Source: Nepenthes gracilis (lineage: Eukaryota; Streptophyta; Magnoliopsida; Caryophyllales; Nepenthaceae). From it: a stretch of 64,000 bases of DNA. The notes under the pieces were generated by a model. That model saw nothing but the letters and a program-made list of their open reading frames with translations, was not told the DNA's origin and did not search any database. Positions 22,191-34,189 of the stretch are shown in pieces (within the stretch, counting starts at the first letter, position 1; the number at the start of each line of letters is the position of its first letter). A program made the translations under genes and the position numbers. The DNA is taken from the NCBI GenBank assembly GCA_033239525.1, contig BSYO01000008.1, positions 10,970,150 through 11,034,149 of the forward strand. The letters are read 5' to 3'.

Positions 22191-23950
22191 TAGATGACAA
22201 TCTTAGAGCCTAGATAAAGTTTACACCATTCCTGATCAAGAGGTACTGGCTTTTGTCTCATATCGATGGAGGTAGTATACAAACTTTAAGTGCTATACTC
22301 TACAATGGTTAGAATTTAATTCCATATATTTGTGACCTTTGTGTTCTTTCTTTTTGCTTTATATATCGTTGAAAGATTATTCTGAGACTTTGAGATGTTG
22401 CATAAGTAGTATCCATTCCAAACAATAAAAATTATTTATCTAGTATTGATCAGAAGCACTTAAGAGTGTATATCTATGGAGTCAGTGTGATCCGTTAGAT
22501 AATTATTCAATATAAGTATATAATGTCCAGGAAGATAGTCCGTGTTCGTTGACATCCTTTATAATTTGACCCCTCATTGAAAAGGTTGTGCAACATTTTA
22601 GGTAGTGTTACGAGTATTTGGAACATTTGGGATTGTTTTGAGAATATATAAAAAACATTAAGGATTTTCTATCAAAATTTGAGGTGTATACTTGAATGAT
22701 CAACTCTATGGTCAAACATTTAGGTTAAGGGATGGCAAGTTTGGATGATTTTATTTAAGTATCAAGTATATTTATAAATTTATCAATAGTTGAAACAGCT
22801 GTCAATTGGACTTGCCCCTATCAGAGCCCTAAGATTGGAGTTTTGTGGATCTTGGTTGTTATTTCTGATTGATTGGAAGAATTTATCAATACTTGTATTT
22901 ATAATTCTTGGATTATGCTCATGTATTATTTAGAAAGATAAAGTTTTGAATTCAATTAGTTGTATTGAGAAAAATTAAAGTGATCAATTCGTGATCTATA
23001 TCAGTGTAATTACAGTTTTGGGTTTTGAGACTTAGAAATCTAATTCTTATGAGTTGTCATTTTTGAAAAAAATTAGTCTAAGTCAGAAAGTGGAATGAAT
23101 TATTAAAATGAGATAGAGGATGGTATAGAGGGACCCACTAGTGGAATTTAAATTAGAGATGGTCATTGTATGAGCCGGAAGACAATAGTATTAGTTGAAG
23201 GTTATAAAAATAATTATAACTTTAGATTGCATCCTTTAAGGGTTGTATGATATGCAATTTTGAAGTTCCATCAGGTTATGATACAGTACTAAATTGTGAT
23301 GACAATCAAGTGTATGCCGGTAAGGAGTAACCATCGATTTATGATAGATGCACTTGAAGGTTGATAATTTGATAATTCATAGAATATTTTGGATGGATGT
23401 ATTTTAATGATAAATCATATTAAAGAATCAGAGAATTCAATAAGAGTATTTAAAATTGTACGATTAAGGATGATTTGTAGAGTTAACCTATATAGGAAAT
23501 CAAAAGCAAGTTGAGGTTGTAGAACGATTTAAGTTTTAATCGACGGCATAATTATTGAGGTCGACAACATGATGCAATGAAGTGGGATGTTAGTGCTTCA
23601 ATTAACAATTCAAGTTATATACCATAGTTGTACTGGAGTTGCATTGGAAGGATAAGTTTAAGTGTGATTGTTGTAAGTGGGTAATGTAATAACTAGTTGA
23701 TTGTGAGGACATTAGATATTAGAATGATTGTGGACTCGACTTGTATAAATACTAGGTAGAGAAAGACTCTTTTAATATTAATATTTTAGTAGTGTGTATA
23801 TGACCTATTGCATGTTGAAATTATGTGTCGTTGGTTTTGAAGGGAGTAAGGTTTGATGAATGTTTAATTCAAATAAAGATGGTTCTTTAGCTAAAGGTAT
23901 CAGCAATTATTTGAGAATCATACCTATATTTCGAGGATGAAATTTTTTTT
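22191..23950 (+). other. E1 interior without recognisable pol
   Basis: Where protease, RT and integrase would lie, I found no readable motif in any frame. The stretch is shorter than a full pol (about 1.8 kb), so most pol has been deleted or the element was already non-autonomous. The end, with TTTCGAGGATGAAATTT, is typical text just before the 3' LTR of plant chromovirus-like elements. Confidence 0.5.
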
Positions 23951-23963
23951 AAGGGGGGAGGAT
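23951..23963 (+). other. E1 polypurine tract
   Basis: AAGGGGGGAGGAT directly before TGTAACACCC, the E1 3' LTR start. It is the plus-strand priming site. Confidence 0.75.
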
Positions 23964-24214
23964 TGTAACACCCAATATTTCAACTCGGATTATTTAGTTT
24001 TGGACTTATTATAGTAATAAATAATAAATAATATTATTTAATAATTTTAGTAAATATTATTAATAAAAATGGGTATTAAATAATTAATAATAAATGATCA
24101 AAAAATAATAGATATTACTTAATAATAATTGGCAATGAATAATTGTATTAATAATAAATAATAATAGTAAATGATATTATAATGAAATATTAATAATGTA
24201 TTAATAATAATAAC

Positions 24215-25340
24215 TGATGCGTCCCTGGTTCTCGGATTATTGTATGGATTAGGGGCCTTCCATTCTTCCACTGTGGGTCGAATTGAAGCGGATCTGGTTT
24301 CCATCGCTATTAATCTAGAACCTGTACACCATAAATTACAAACAGGAGGTCAGAAGATGGCAAAAATTACTCCCACCGTATATCCTCCATACTAGTCGGA
24401 GAACCTTCTCAAAGAATAGAAAGATGTTAGGAGGATGCAATGAATGCATATATATATATATATATAGCGGTGGAGTGTTTGGATGTGCCCGACAGATAGG
24501 TGGCTTAGAGGTGAGCCCGCGGAGGGCAGCTTAGAGGTACATCCGCGGAGGGGCGGCTTAAAGGTGCTTCCGGCAAAGGGGCAGCTTTGAAATGCACCCG
24601 TGGAGGGTGGCTTTGAGGTGCGCCCACGGAGGGCGACTTAGAGAAGAATGACTAAACTACACTGGTTACTTGAGTGGAGGGTTAACTCTTGGACAACCAG
24701 CTTCTGATTTTGGGACGGAAGGCTTACGACTCCTAGAAGGAGGGCCAAGTGTCTCTTGGTTGGAGGAGCGCCGAAGGGCCTTCGAATAGGAAGAGGGCCG
24801 AAAGCTTTCGGGACTAGAGGAGGATTGATGGCCTGCTGGCGGGAGGATGGCCTTCTAGCTGGCAGAGGGCCGAGGGTTTCCAAATGAGCGGAGGGCTGAT
24901 GGCCTCCGGATGGGAGGAGGGTTGAGGGCCTCCTGGCAATGGAGGGTTGATGGCCTTTGGATGAGCAGAGGACTGATAGCTTTCAGATAAGAGGAGAGTT
25001 AAAGGCCTCCAGGACTGGAGGTTAGTCGAGAGGCCTCTGGACGGGTGGAGGACCAAGTCACCTCCTTGATGGGAGGAGGGCCGAAGGTCTCCTGGCTGCC
25101 AGTTTACTCTCGTTAGAGATTGGCTAGTAATGACTGTGCCCTTCTCCCAGCCATGTGGGGTCTTATGGAGCTTTTGGAGCTTCTTCGAGCTTGTACTTTA
25201 AAACTTGAGGGTGCTTGCTTTTATAGTATGTTCCACAGATGCGCTCATCTTGCAAAAGTAATGTGGGACTCTTCACTTTCAAAGAATGATATTGAATTGT
25301 GGGCCTTGTCTCATTGGGCCCATCGTAACTGGACCTATCA
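24215..25340 (-). mobile_element. E2 left (3') LTR
   Basis: 1126 bp. It shares CTTCCATTCTTCC, GGGTCGAATTG, CTCCCACCGTATATCC, the GGTGGCTTAGAGGTG repeats, the GGAGGGCTGATGGCCT repeats and the end CTCATTGGGCCCAT with the right LTR. It lacks part of the repeats, which explains the shorter length. Confidence 0.85.
24488..25095. repeat. Two minisatellites in E2 left LTR
   Basis: First, about 35-40 base units with GCGGCTTAGAGGTG (24488-24640). Second, about 25-50 base units with GGAGGGCTGATGGCCTCC (24730-25095). Both recur in the right LTR. Confidence 0.75.
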
Positions 25341-25933
25341 CTAGCCTCTCATGCCGATGGTTCAAATTTTTGGCCTTCGGCAAGTTTGTAATGGGATGAG
25401 ACTAGTTGTGCTGTCCCATCTAGTTTGACCTGGATTCATTGACTGGAAAGCTTGACTTTGGAGAGAGAAAAGAACCGGATTGATGGTTTACCACGTTGTT
25501 TGATCCGGAGAGCGAAACAGAGTCAAAAAAGCTGGCTGATCGACGCAATTGACCAAAGTGCTCGAATTCAGAGAGCAGTGCAGAGCCAAAAATATTTTGT
25601 TGATCGGATCTGACCACAAGCTGTTTGAATCTCAAGTAAGATCCAGGAGCATGCAGCAGGAAGATCTCAGGCTCAAGATCAGATCTCCTCGCTGTAAGGA
25701 CGTGCTTCGAGAGGTCGGGAGGTGACTTGCCTTAAGATAGTTGATCATTTGAGCTATGGCAATAGGATGCACCTTGTGTTCCTTGGATGGGTTCTTCTTG
25801 TTGTGCATTGCTGTTGGTGAGTAAGCCAATGAGACTGGGGGCGAGGAGACCCCAACGAACTCAGTTGCTGGAGTTGGGGGACCCCTTGGTTCTTAGGTCA
25901 AGTGAATGGGTCAACACCATGACCACAACCAAG
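25341..25933 (-). other. E2 interior, left part
   Basis: It lies between the E2 3' LTR and the E3 insertion. No coding motif was seen. A clear polypurine tract next to the LTR is not evident. Confidence 0.5.
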
Positions 25934-25995
25934 GTTGGTGTAATGACCCAAATTCTAGAATATAGAAAATTTTAGTCATCAAGTCCTTATAATCT

Positions 25996-26013
25996 GGTCA
26001 ACGCTAGTTGACC
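25996..26013. promoter_or_regulatory. GGTCAAC/GTTGACC palindrome, E3 5' LTR
   Basis: GGTCAAC-4 nt-GTTGACC, about 57 bases into the LTR (U3). Its partner in the 3' LTR is at 31193-31210. Confidence 0.5.
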
Positions 26014-26194
26014 GAAAAAGGTAATAAGAAAAGTAAATCGGCCATAAGATGAAAATCCAGTCCGGCCCGTACTTGATGAAAATCTAGTCCGGATTTCCTT
26101 GACGAAAATCCAGTCCGAATTTCCTTGATGAAACAAGTCCAGATTCCCTTGATGAAAAATCAAGTCCAGCCATGTAAGGCCGAAGTGGCCTTGA

Positions 26195-26460
26195 CTAAAT
26201 GAGAAAGCTAAATCCTGCTAAGTTCAGTTAATTAGGAATTTAATGTATTTACATGTAAAAGCTAAATTCTGATAAGTTCAGTTAACCAGGAATTTAATGC
26301 GTTTACATGAGAAAGCTAAATCCTTCTAAGTTCAGTTAACAAGGAATTTAATGTGTTTATTTGAGAAAGATAAATATTTCTAAGTTCAGTTAACCAAGAA
26401 TTTAATGTGTTTACATGAAAAATCTAAAATCCGTTAAGTTCAGTTAACTAGAAATTAATG
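26195..26460 (+). repeat. 54-bp tandem repeat, five copies
   Basis: AAGTTCAGTTAA occurs at 26220, 26274, 26328, 26382 and 26436, exactly 54 bases apart, with GGAATTTAATG and TTTACATGAGAAAGCTAAA between. The 3' LTR has the same five copies. Confidence 0.9.
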
Positions 26461-26989
26461 AACTCCTTGGGAATGCAAAACCATAAATGATTTAATTAAG
26501 AAGGAAACTTTTTCGGAAATATAGAGCCATAAATAAGAAATATTTCCCCTGTATTGTCAATCATTAATGACGGTAAGGCCTATAAATAAGAATTAGAAGA
26601 GTGAGAAAGAGGCACACAATGGAGTTTCTAGTAAAGGAATACCAAAAGATCAAGGTAAAGTAGAGTAAAGGAAGGCCAAAAGATCAAGACAAAGTAGAAG
26701 AAACCCAAGCAAGAGTAAAGATCAAGGCAAAGTAGAAGAAACCCAGGCAAGATACTCACCCCTGTTTTTAAATTTCATGTTTATGCGTATTTGCTACGTA
26801 AGTATATGATATTCTTATGAAATTATGTATGTATGATGTCTGTTCTGTTTTTGTGATTTATCGTTCTTAATTGCATGTTTAAAAGAAACTCTAGTATTCA
26901 TGGTGTTAGATTTTATTCTGTTTGAAGTATATGTTTGATTATTGATCTATACGAACTTTGATAATTAGTGTTTAAAGAAGAGACATCTA

Positions 26990-27440
26990 ACTTTTAAGAA
27001 GAAGAGCTTCGGACTTTCAAGAACTCCGACTTTTAGAACTACGGACTTTAAATGGAAATGAACTCCGGTTTTTAGAGCTTCGAATTTTAAGGAACTTTGG
27101 CTATTTGAGCTTCGATTTTTAATGGAATTAGAACTCCGGTTTCTGAATTATGACTTTCGTTGAAAAAGAGCTCCGGCTTTTATAAATAAGGAACTTCGAC
27201 CTTTATGAATAAAGAACTCCGGCTTTTAAGAACTTTGAATTTCAGAAAAGAACTCCGGCTTTTGAAAAGAATTTCGGCTTTTGGAACTCCGGCTTTTTAT
27301 TTAAAAGAACTCCGGCTTTGTAAAGAACTCTGGTTTTTATGTAAAAGAACTCCGGCTTTTGGAACTCTGGTCCTCTGTATGAAAAAGAACTCCGGCCTTC
27401 TATTTGAAAAAGAACTCTGGCCTATTTATATGAACATGGA
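26990..27440 (+). repeat. AACTCCGGCTTTT minisatellite
   Basis: About 20 diverged copies of RAACTYCGGCTTTT with spacers of 4-25 bases. The 80-residue frame across it is only a repeat translation. The 3' LTR copy is at 32290-32780. Confidence 0.8.
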
Positions 27441-28385
27441 ATAATGCATGTAATCCGGACAGCAAGTGAAACTCTACGACTTTCGAATGGATGACCATTA
27501 AAAGACAAGAACTATAAACCGAGTCTCCATTAAACTTGCTGTTAAAGATGGATGAAGGATATTGGAGTGACACTCGAGGATTACCTCCTGGGCCATGGGA
27601 GGGAACTTTCTGGTGGCATAAGACTTTTGGACTACGGCCCCATATGCCGGGTTAAAGGCATTACCTTCCGCCCTGGGGAGCATAATGAGGGGATACGACC
27701 TTAAGTTGTGGGGTTACACACAATTCGTCCTCGATGTTGTCCTCTCCCATCCGATCCCTAAAGATGATAAGAATTTTCAATGGTTTTTATGAGTTTTCAG
27801 AGGACAAGATAATAAGAAAAAGACTAAGGAAATTCCGAAGAAAACAATGATGATTTTCATATGCTAAGTTTTGAATCTTTGTTTTGATTTGCTTATATAT
27901 ATTTATGTTTTCTGTTTTCTACATGTGAGTATTTTGCTGGGTTTTGTAGCTCATTCTTGTCACTTTTTAGATGATGAAAGGCTTATGGAGGATGAAGTTG
28001 AGTAAGATCTTATGAAGTAGCTAGACGGAGTAGATGACTGGAGCTGATCAATGAAGAACTTAATTTTAATTTCTTTTTGATGTTTTGTGAAGACTTGTAA
28101 TATAATTCTGCTGTTTATGACTCTATGGATGTTGTTAGTAAGTTTCCGTAATTATTTTGAGTAATGAAAGGTTTAGTAAGAATCTCAGACTTTCAAGTCC
28201 GGCTAACCATAATGTTGGCCGGCCTAGTGTGGAATAAAAATCGGAAGGCCAACTCATGCAGTTCGGCCTCAGTCAATCCTGTGTATGAAAGAAAAGAAAA
28301 AAAATTTATGTCCATTAATAATTATTGATCTTTTTAAGCCTTGACGGCGACTTTATGTGTGTAATTAAGTACGGGTTGTCATAGT

Positions 28386-28396
28386 TGGTATCAGAG
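28386..28396 (+). other. E3 primer-binding site
   Basis: TGGTATCAGAG two bases after the LTR end, the initiator-Met tRNA primer-binding site. Confidence 0.85.
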
Positions 28397-28659
28397 AAAA
28401 CTGAGATGCTTTAGGTCAATTTGGATCAACACGAAAACTTAGAACAGGATTAGTTATAGAAAAAGGGAGGGGTTGGTTTTACTCATACTTTCGGGACGGA
28501 GTAAATTATGATAGCCACCCTTGGCTAGTTGACTAATGAAAATATTCTTTTTAAAAATTAAAGTCGTCACTGAAGTCCTGTCTAACAGAGGAAGGAGAAA
28601 CGTACAGATTAACAACTCTACGGATCGGGAGGCAAGGTACTTGAACCTGTTAAGATAGG

Positions 28660-29601
28660 ATGGCTGAAGTTATAGAAGCTTTGGCTCCATCAACTCCGGT
28701 GACCACCCAAATTCCCGTCCATCAGGAGAGGTCGGTCTATGATTGTTTTACCAACGAGTGAATCCCTGAATTCTCAGGGGAACCCGACCTGTTGAAGGCA
28801 GACACTTGAATCCAACGACTAAAGAAGGCATTTGTGGTAATTAAATGTTCTGCAGGAGACATGGTTCTATATGCCGCCCATAAGCTGGCGGGTGAGGCCC
28901 ACCATTGGTGGGAAATGCAGAAGAGATTTTTCAATATGCCAGATCGGGATATTAGTTAGGAAATTTATGAAGAAGCATTTTTGAAAAAATATTTCCCTGC
29001 TAATCTTGGTGGACAAAAGGAGGATGAACTCCTTCGCTTAAGGTAAGGTACTCGCTCTGAGGCTGAGTATGATGCAAAGTTTGTAGAGTTATCTTGTTGT
29101 GCTCCTTATATGGTGGAGAGGGGAAGGCTAGAAGATTCTTTCAAGGATTAAGAAAATATTAGGAGGCACCTTTCAACTTTGAAGTTGACCTGGGAGACGA
29201 TCATGGGTCTTGAGGAGTAAGAGGTATTGTCCTGTGTGCTTATGGAAGCCCTAAGGATGAATGTTTTATTTTGATGAGACTCTCGGGAGCATATTTCAAT
29301 AATGGTTGGTTTAATTACAAGATTTAGGGATATCCTTATCCATGGACGGGCGACGAAGAAGTTTAGTGTTAAATCAGGGTTCTAAAGTATTAGTGCCACC
29401 TGTCGCAATAAGAGGTAAGGCCTTGGGCTTAATATTGTAACCCGGCGTTGTTTTGGAAATTCCAAATCCATGCCTGTATGGTGTATTTGAGCCAGCTAAG
29501 GTACCAAGTCCTAATTTGATCTTAATAGTAGTTTGGCGGGTGAGCTATAGTGCTATTACTGTTGAATTGGTAAAGGAGGACATCTGGCAATTGAGTTGTG
29601 G
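28660..29601 (+). pseudogene. E3 gag, killed by point stops
   Basis: One frame runs from ATG 28660 into the knuckle at 29551-29601. It has stops at 28759, 28807, 28957, 29044, 29149 and 29218 (more follow by 29275). Recognised blocks are IPEFSGEPDLLKAD, LAGEAHHWWEMQKRFF, IYEEAFLKKYFPANLG, RSEAEYDAKFVELS, and ENIRRHLSTLKLTWETI. These are the retrotransposon gag (capsid) domain of plant gypsy elements. The nucleocapsid knuckle reads CYYC*IGKGGHLAIELW, with two Cys and the His kept, a stop inserted and the last Cys lost. The stops at 28807 and 28957 fall where Trp is expected (LKAD-W-IQRL and IS-W-EIY). So decay here is by substitution, without net frameshift at the points checked. Confidence 0.85.
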
Positions 29602-31121
29602 GATCTAAGGCATAAGTTTAAATTGATCAAGGTATCAAGAGATTGATGACGTCTTCCTATAGAACATTCAATGAGAATCTGAGTTAAGATTAAGCAGTAT
29701 ATCATCTTAAAGTTATTTTGTGGTCATTAAGGGGCTTCGGCCGTGAGACTATTTGAGAATGATTATAGAAGGAAGATTAAGTTGACTTATCTATTGACCG
29801 ATAATTTGAGGTTGTATTGAAATCGATGGAAATCGTTGAGAATTCTATACAGAGCCGTGGAAGTATAGGCTTTGGTATCATTGTGAAGTACCCAGAACAT
29901 TCGAAGAAGATAAGATAGACTGATAAGGTTGTTCATGAATTTCAAAAATGTGGAATGCGAGTTTTGTGGAGGAAATGTCCGGTTAGGCTGATAACTCTTT
30001 GATCGCGTGATCTTGGGATCTATATGATTTTAAGTGATGGCTATTGGAAAGACCGATTAGTGTCTTGAAAACTTATGGTCATCTTGGGTGTAACCAAAGT
30101 CATTAAATAATCCGACAAGTATTCTTGGAGGACTACAATTCAAGTGAGACGTTTAACTTAGAGAAATTTGTAATTAGTTTTGGAAATCGGATGAGTCTGG
30201 TAGGTTACTGTGGAATGTAATGCCATTGAGAACGTTAAGGACATACCTTTGTTTCAGTGGGGGAGAAGTTCATGATTAGTATTAACCACATGTAAGTCAG
30301 AAGTAGTAATTAAAATCTCTGCTTTGAAAACTTATGGCTTTGAAGATAGTCTTTACCTAAAGTTTTAAAAGCAAATTGTTGTACCATTAAAAAGGATGAC
30401 CCTATGATATCTTATGTGGATAGACGTGTTTAAAGGTTGAGCAAGTGAACCTCGGTGGTTTTTTTGAGAAAGGAGGTATCAAGGTTGGCAATTGATGCTG
30501 CGAGTCTTTGGACTTGTAGGTTTTTGAAGTTTCATAGAAGATGTGAAAGATGAATCGTGAGTAAGTCCAAATAATTGGGATCCTAAGATTCTGAGTAATA
30601 ATTTAAAATTATCTTGATTCTTTGAGTGATCGTTTTAACTGAAACTTGGAAATGTGGCGAAGTTGAGGATTTTGGGATTGTCTTCATAATATGACTATCC
30701 TAGAACTGTTTAAATCAAAGTAGCGTAGCGTAAGCATTGTGAACCCATAACCTAGAAATTCAAGAATAAAGTTAAGGTCCCTGTGATCGAATTCTTTTAA
30801 AGCTTGGAATGAACTAAAGTGGAAGTTCATTGAATTCGTTTGAAGTATCAGATTAAATTGGAAAAATAGTCAGCATTACTGTAAGTCGCTCTTGAAATTT
30901 GGGGGTCGTTATAAGGTCTTCCTTGTATCAAGGGTTGAGAAAATCAGTGTCTGGATTGAGTCGTTCTGAGAGGCTAAGGATGTGTTTTGTGATGTGGATT
31001 AGAATGATTTAAATGCTTGAGGTTTCCTAGAGTAATCCTTGTATGAGAGAATAACTTCTGGATGCAAGAAAGAATACCTGTGGATATTGAGGATTGTCAA
31101 ATTTCGAAGACGAAATTCATA
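29602..31121 (+). other. E3 interior without recognisable pol
   Basis: About 1.5 kb where protease, RT, RNase H and integrase are expected. None was readable in any frame. The length is far too short for a full pol. The last bases (TTTCGAAGACGAAATTC) are typical of the stretch just before the 3' LTR. Confidence 0.5.
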
Positions 31122-31135
31122 TAAGTGAGGGAGAT
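31122..31135 (+). other. E3 polypurine tract
   Basis: TAAGTGAGGGAGAT directly before the 3' LTR start at 31136. Confidence 0.7.
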
Positions 31136-31390
31136 TGTAACGACCCAAATTCTAGAACATAGGAAATTTCAGTCATCAAGTCCTTATAATCTGGTCAACG
31201 CCAGTTGACCGAAAATGGTAATAAGAAAAGTAAATCGACCTTAAGATGAAATCAAGTTTGGCCCTTACTTGATGAAAATCCAGTTTGGATTTCCTTGATG
31301 AAAAGAAGTCTGGAATATTCCTTGATGAAAAGAAGTCCAGATTACCTTGATGAAAATCAAGTCTAGCCATGTAAGGCCGAAGTGGCCTTG

Positions 31391-31508
31391 AAGGCCGGAG
31401 TGGCTTTGTGGTTGGTAAAGTCGAAGTTGATGATCCGGTCAACAAGTGTTGACCGAAAGTCGTGTAAGAATAATCCGGTCAACGCCGATAGTTGACCGGA
31501 ATGTGACT
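31391..31508 (+). promoter_or_regulatory. Extra U3 block with two palindromes
   Basis: CCGGTCAAC-4 nt-GTTGACCG at 31436-31455 and CCGGTCAAC-7 nt-GTTGACCGG at 31475-31499. Absent from the E3 5' LTR, which jumps from GAAGTGGCCTTGA directly to CTAAATGAG. Confidence 0.55.
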
Positions 31509-31762
31509 AAATGAGAAAGCTAAATCTTGCTAAGTTCAGTTAATCAGGAATTTAATGGGTTTGCATGAGAAAGCTAAATTCTGATAAGTTCAGTTAACCA
31601 GGAATTTAATGCGTTTACATGAGAAAGCTAAATCCTTCTAAGTTCAGTTAACCAGGAATTTAATGTGTTTACATGAGAAAGCTAAATCTTTCTAAGTTCA
31701 GTTAACCTGGAATTTAATGTGTTTACATGAGAAATCTAAAATCCGTTAAGTTCAGTTAACTA
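31502..31762 (+). repeat. 54-bp tandem repeat, 3' LTR copy
   Basis: AAGTTCAGTTAA at 31532, 31586, 31640, 31694 and 31748, the same 54-base period and copy number as the 5' LTR. Confidence 0.9.
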
Positions 31763-32289
31763 GGAATTAATGAACTCCTTGAGAATGTAAAACCATAAAT
31801 GATTTAATTAAGAAGAAAACTTTTTGAAAATGTAGAGCCATAAATAAAAAATATTCCCCCTGTATTGCCAATTATTAATGACGGTAAGGCCTATAAATAA
31901 GAATTAGAAGAGTGAGAAAGAGGCACACAATGGAGTTTCTAGTAAAGGAAGGCCAAAAGATCAAGGCAAAGTAGAGTAAAGGAAGGCCAAAAATCAAGAC
32001 AAAGTAGAAGAAACTCAGGCAAGAGTAAAAATCAAGGCAAAGTAGAAGAAACCCAGGCAAGATACTCACCCCTGTTTTTAAAGTTCATGTTTATGCGTGT
32101 TTGCTACGTAAGTATATGATATTCTTATGAAATTACATATATATGATGTCTATTCTGTTTTTGTGATTTATCGTTCTTAATCACATGTTTAAAAGAAACT
32201 ATGGTATTTATGGTGTTAGATTTTATTCTGTTTGAAGTATTTATTTGATTATCGATCTATATGAACTATGATAATTAGTGTTTAAAGAA

Positions 32290-32780
32290 GAGACTTCTAA
32301 CTTTTAAGAAGAAGAGCTTCGGACTTTGAAGAACTCCGACTTTTAGAGCTATGGACTTTAAATGGAAATGAACTCCGATTTTTAGAGCTCCGAATTTTAA
32401 GGAACTTCGGCTATTTGAGCTTCGATTTTTAATGGAATTAGAACTCCGATTTTTGAATTACGGCTTTCGTTGAAAAAGAGCTCCGGCTTTTATAAATAGG
32501 GAACTTCGGCCTTTATAAATAAAGAACTTCGGCTTTTAAGAACTTTGGATTTCAGAAAAAAACTCTGACTTTTGAAAAGAACTTCGGCTTTTGGAACTCC
32601 GACTTTTGAAAAGAACTTCGGCTTTTGGAACTCCGACTTTTTATTTAAAAGAACTCCGACTTTGTAAAGAACTCCGGTTTTTATGTAAGAGAACTACGAC
32701 TTTTGGAACTCCGGCCCTCTGTATGAAAGAGAACTCTGGCCTTCTATTTTAAAAAGAACTCCGACCTATTTATGTGAACA
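32290..32780 (+). repeat. AACTCCGGCTTTT minisatellite, 3' LTR copy
   Basis: It matches 26990-27440, with one extra duplication near 32575-32640 (TTTTGGAACTCCGACTTTTG repeated). The two LTRs of one element therefore differ in copy number. Confidence 0.8.
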
Positions 32781-34189
32781 TGGAATAATGCATGTAATCC
32801 GAATAGCAAGTGGAACTTTACGACTTTCGAATGGATGACCATTAAAAGACAAGAACTATGAATCGAGTCTCCATTAAACTTGCTGTTAAAGATGGATGAA
32901 GGATATTGGAGTGACACTCGAGGATTGCCTCCTGGGCCATGGGAGGGAACTTTCTGGTGGCATAAGATTTTTGGACTACGGCCCCGTATGCCCGGTTAAA
33001 GGCATTACCTCCCGCCCCGGGGAGCATAATGAGGGGATACGACCTTAGGTTGTGGGGTTACACACAATCCGTCCTCGATGTTGTCCTCTCCCGTCCGGTC
33101 CCTAAAGATGATAAGAATTTTCAATGGTTTTTATGAGTTTTCAGAGGACAAGATAATAAGAAAAAGACTAAGGAAATTCCGAAGAAAAGACATGATGATT
33201 TTCATATGCTAAGTTTTGAATCTCTGTTTTGATTTGCTTATATATATTTATGTTTTCTGTTTTCTGCATGTGAGTATTTTGCTGGGCTTTGTAGCTCATT
33301 CTTGTCACTTTTTAGATGATGAAAGGCTTATGGAGGATGAAGTTGAGTAAGATCTTATGAAGTAGCTAGACGGAGTAGATGACCGGAGCTGATCAATGAA
33401 GAACTTAATTTTAATTTCTTTTTGATGTTTTGCGAAGACTTGTAATATAATTCCGCTATTTATGACTCTATGGATGTTGTTAGTAAGTTTCCGTAATTAT
33501 TTTGATTAATGAAAGGTTTAGTAAGAATCTCAGACTTTCAAGTCCGGTTAACCATAATGTTGGCCGGCCTAGTGTGGAATAAAAATCGGAAGGCCAACTC
33601 ATGCAGTTCGGCCTCAGTCAATCCTGTGTATGAAAGAAAAAAAAAAATTTTATGTCCATTAATAATTATTGATCTTTTTAAGCCTTGATGGCGACTTTAT
33701 GTTTGTAATTAAGTACGGGGCGTAACAGTTGGGATCTCGATTTCATTGACTCCTTCTTTGGGGATGCTTCATTGCTTTTTAGTGGAGCACCAGCCTAGGG
33801 CTGCTGAGGATGACTTGTGTTTGAATCCGATCATTCCCATAAAGGGAAGTTGTTGCCCTGGGAAGACGCGGTAGTCACCTGGGCCTTCTGGCCTTGAGGA
33901 ACACATCTGATTTGTTGCGCTCGCTCTTGCCAAGAGGAGGTAGTGGCGCTGAGAAGATGTGGTTGCTGGATAAGCTTTGAGGGTATCGTTATCGGGCTTT
34001 TGCTAGCCTAGGCCGTCGCTCGCATGTACAGTCAATGCACGGTCTTACTTGAGGACGTCGTAGCTTTCATGCGTTCGGTCCTAGTCTAACAACCATTGTT
34101 GACTGAAGGTGCTCTCTCCTTCGGGAGGAGGTCATCGCACGTTTGTTGAAAAACACCCTAAGGTTTTGAGTTCGACCATACATGGGCCA

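Larger units (their letters stand above)
25939..28383 (+). mobile_element. E3 5' LTR
   Basis: 2445 bp, ending GTTGTCATA just before the PBS; CA at the end has mutated to TA. It contains one GGTCAAC/GTTGACC pair (25996-26013), five 54-bp repeats and the ACTCCGGCTTTT array. Confidence 0.85.
25939..33727 (+). mobile_element. E3, gypsy element nested in E2
   Basis: LTRs are 25939-28383 and 31136-33727, starting TGTAATGACCC and TGTAACGACCC. The target duplication GTTGG is perfect (25934-25938 and 33728-33732). There is a PBS at 28386, a gag frame from 28660, and a polypurine tract before 31136. The internal region is only 2.75 kb and no pol is recognisable. By eye its LTRs are much more alike than those of E0, E1 or E2, so it is the youngest insertion, consistent with its deepest position. 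It looks like a gag-only derivative of the Tekay/Del-type chromovirus group; that lineage call is inferred from the LTR ends, PBS and gag. Confidence 0.85.
31136..33727 (+). mobile_element. E3 3' LTR
   Basis: 2592 bp, ending GGGGCGTAACA before the GTTGG target duplication. Compared with the 5' LTR it has about 120 extra bases (31391-31508) holding two more GGTCAAC/GTTGACC pairs. Confidence 0.85.
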
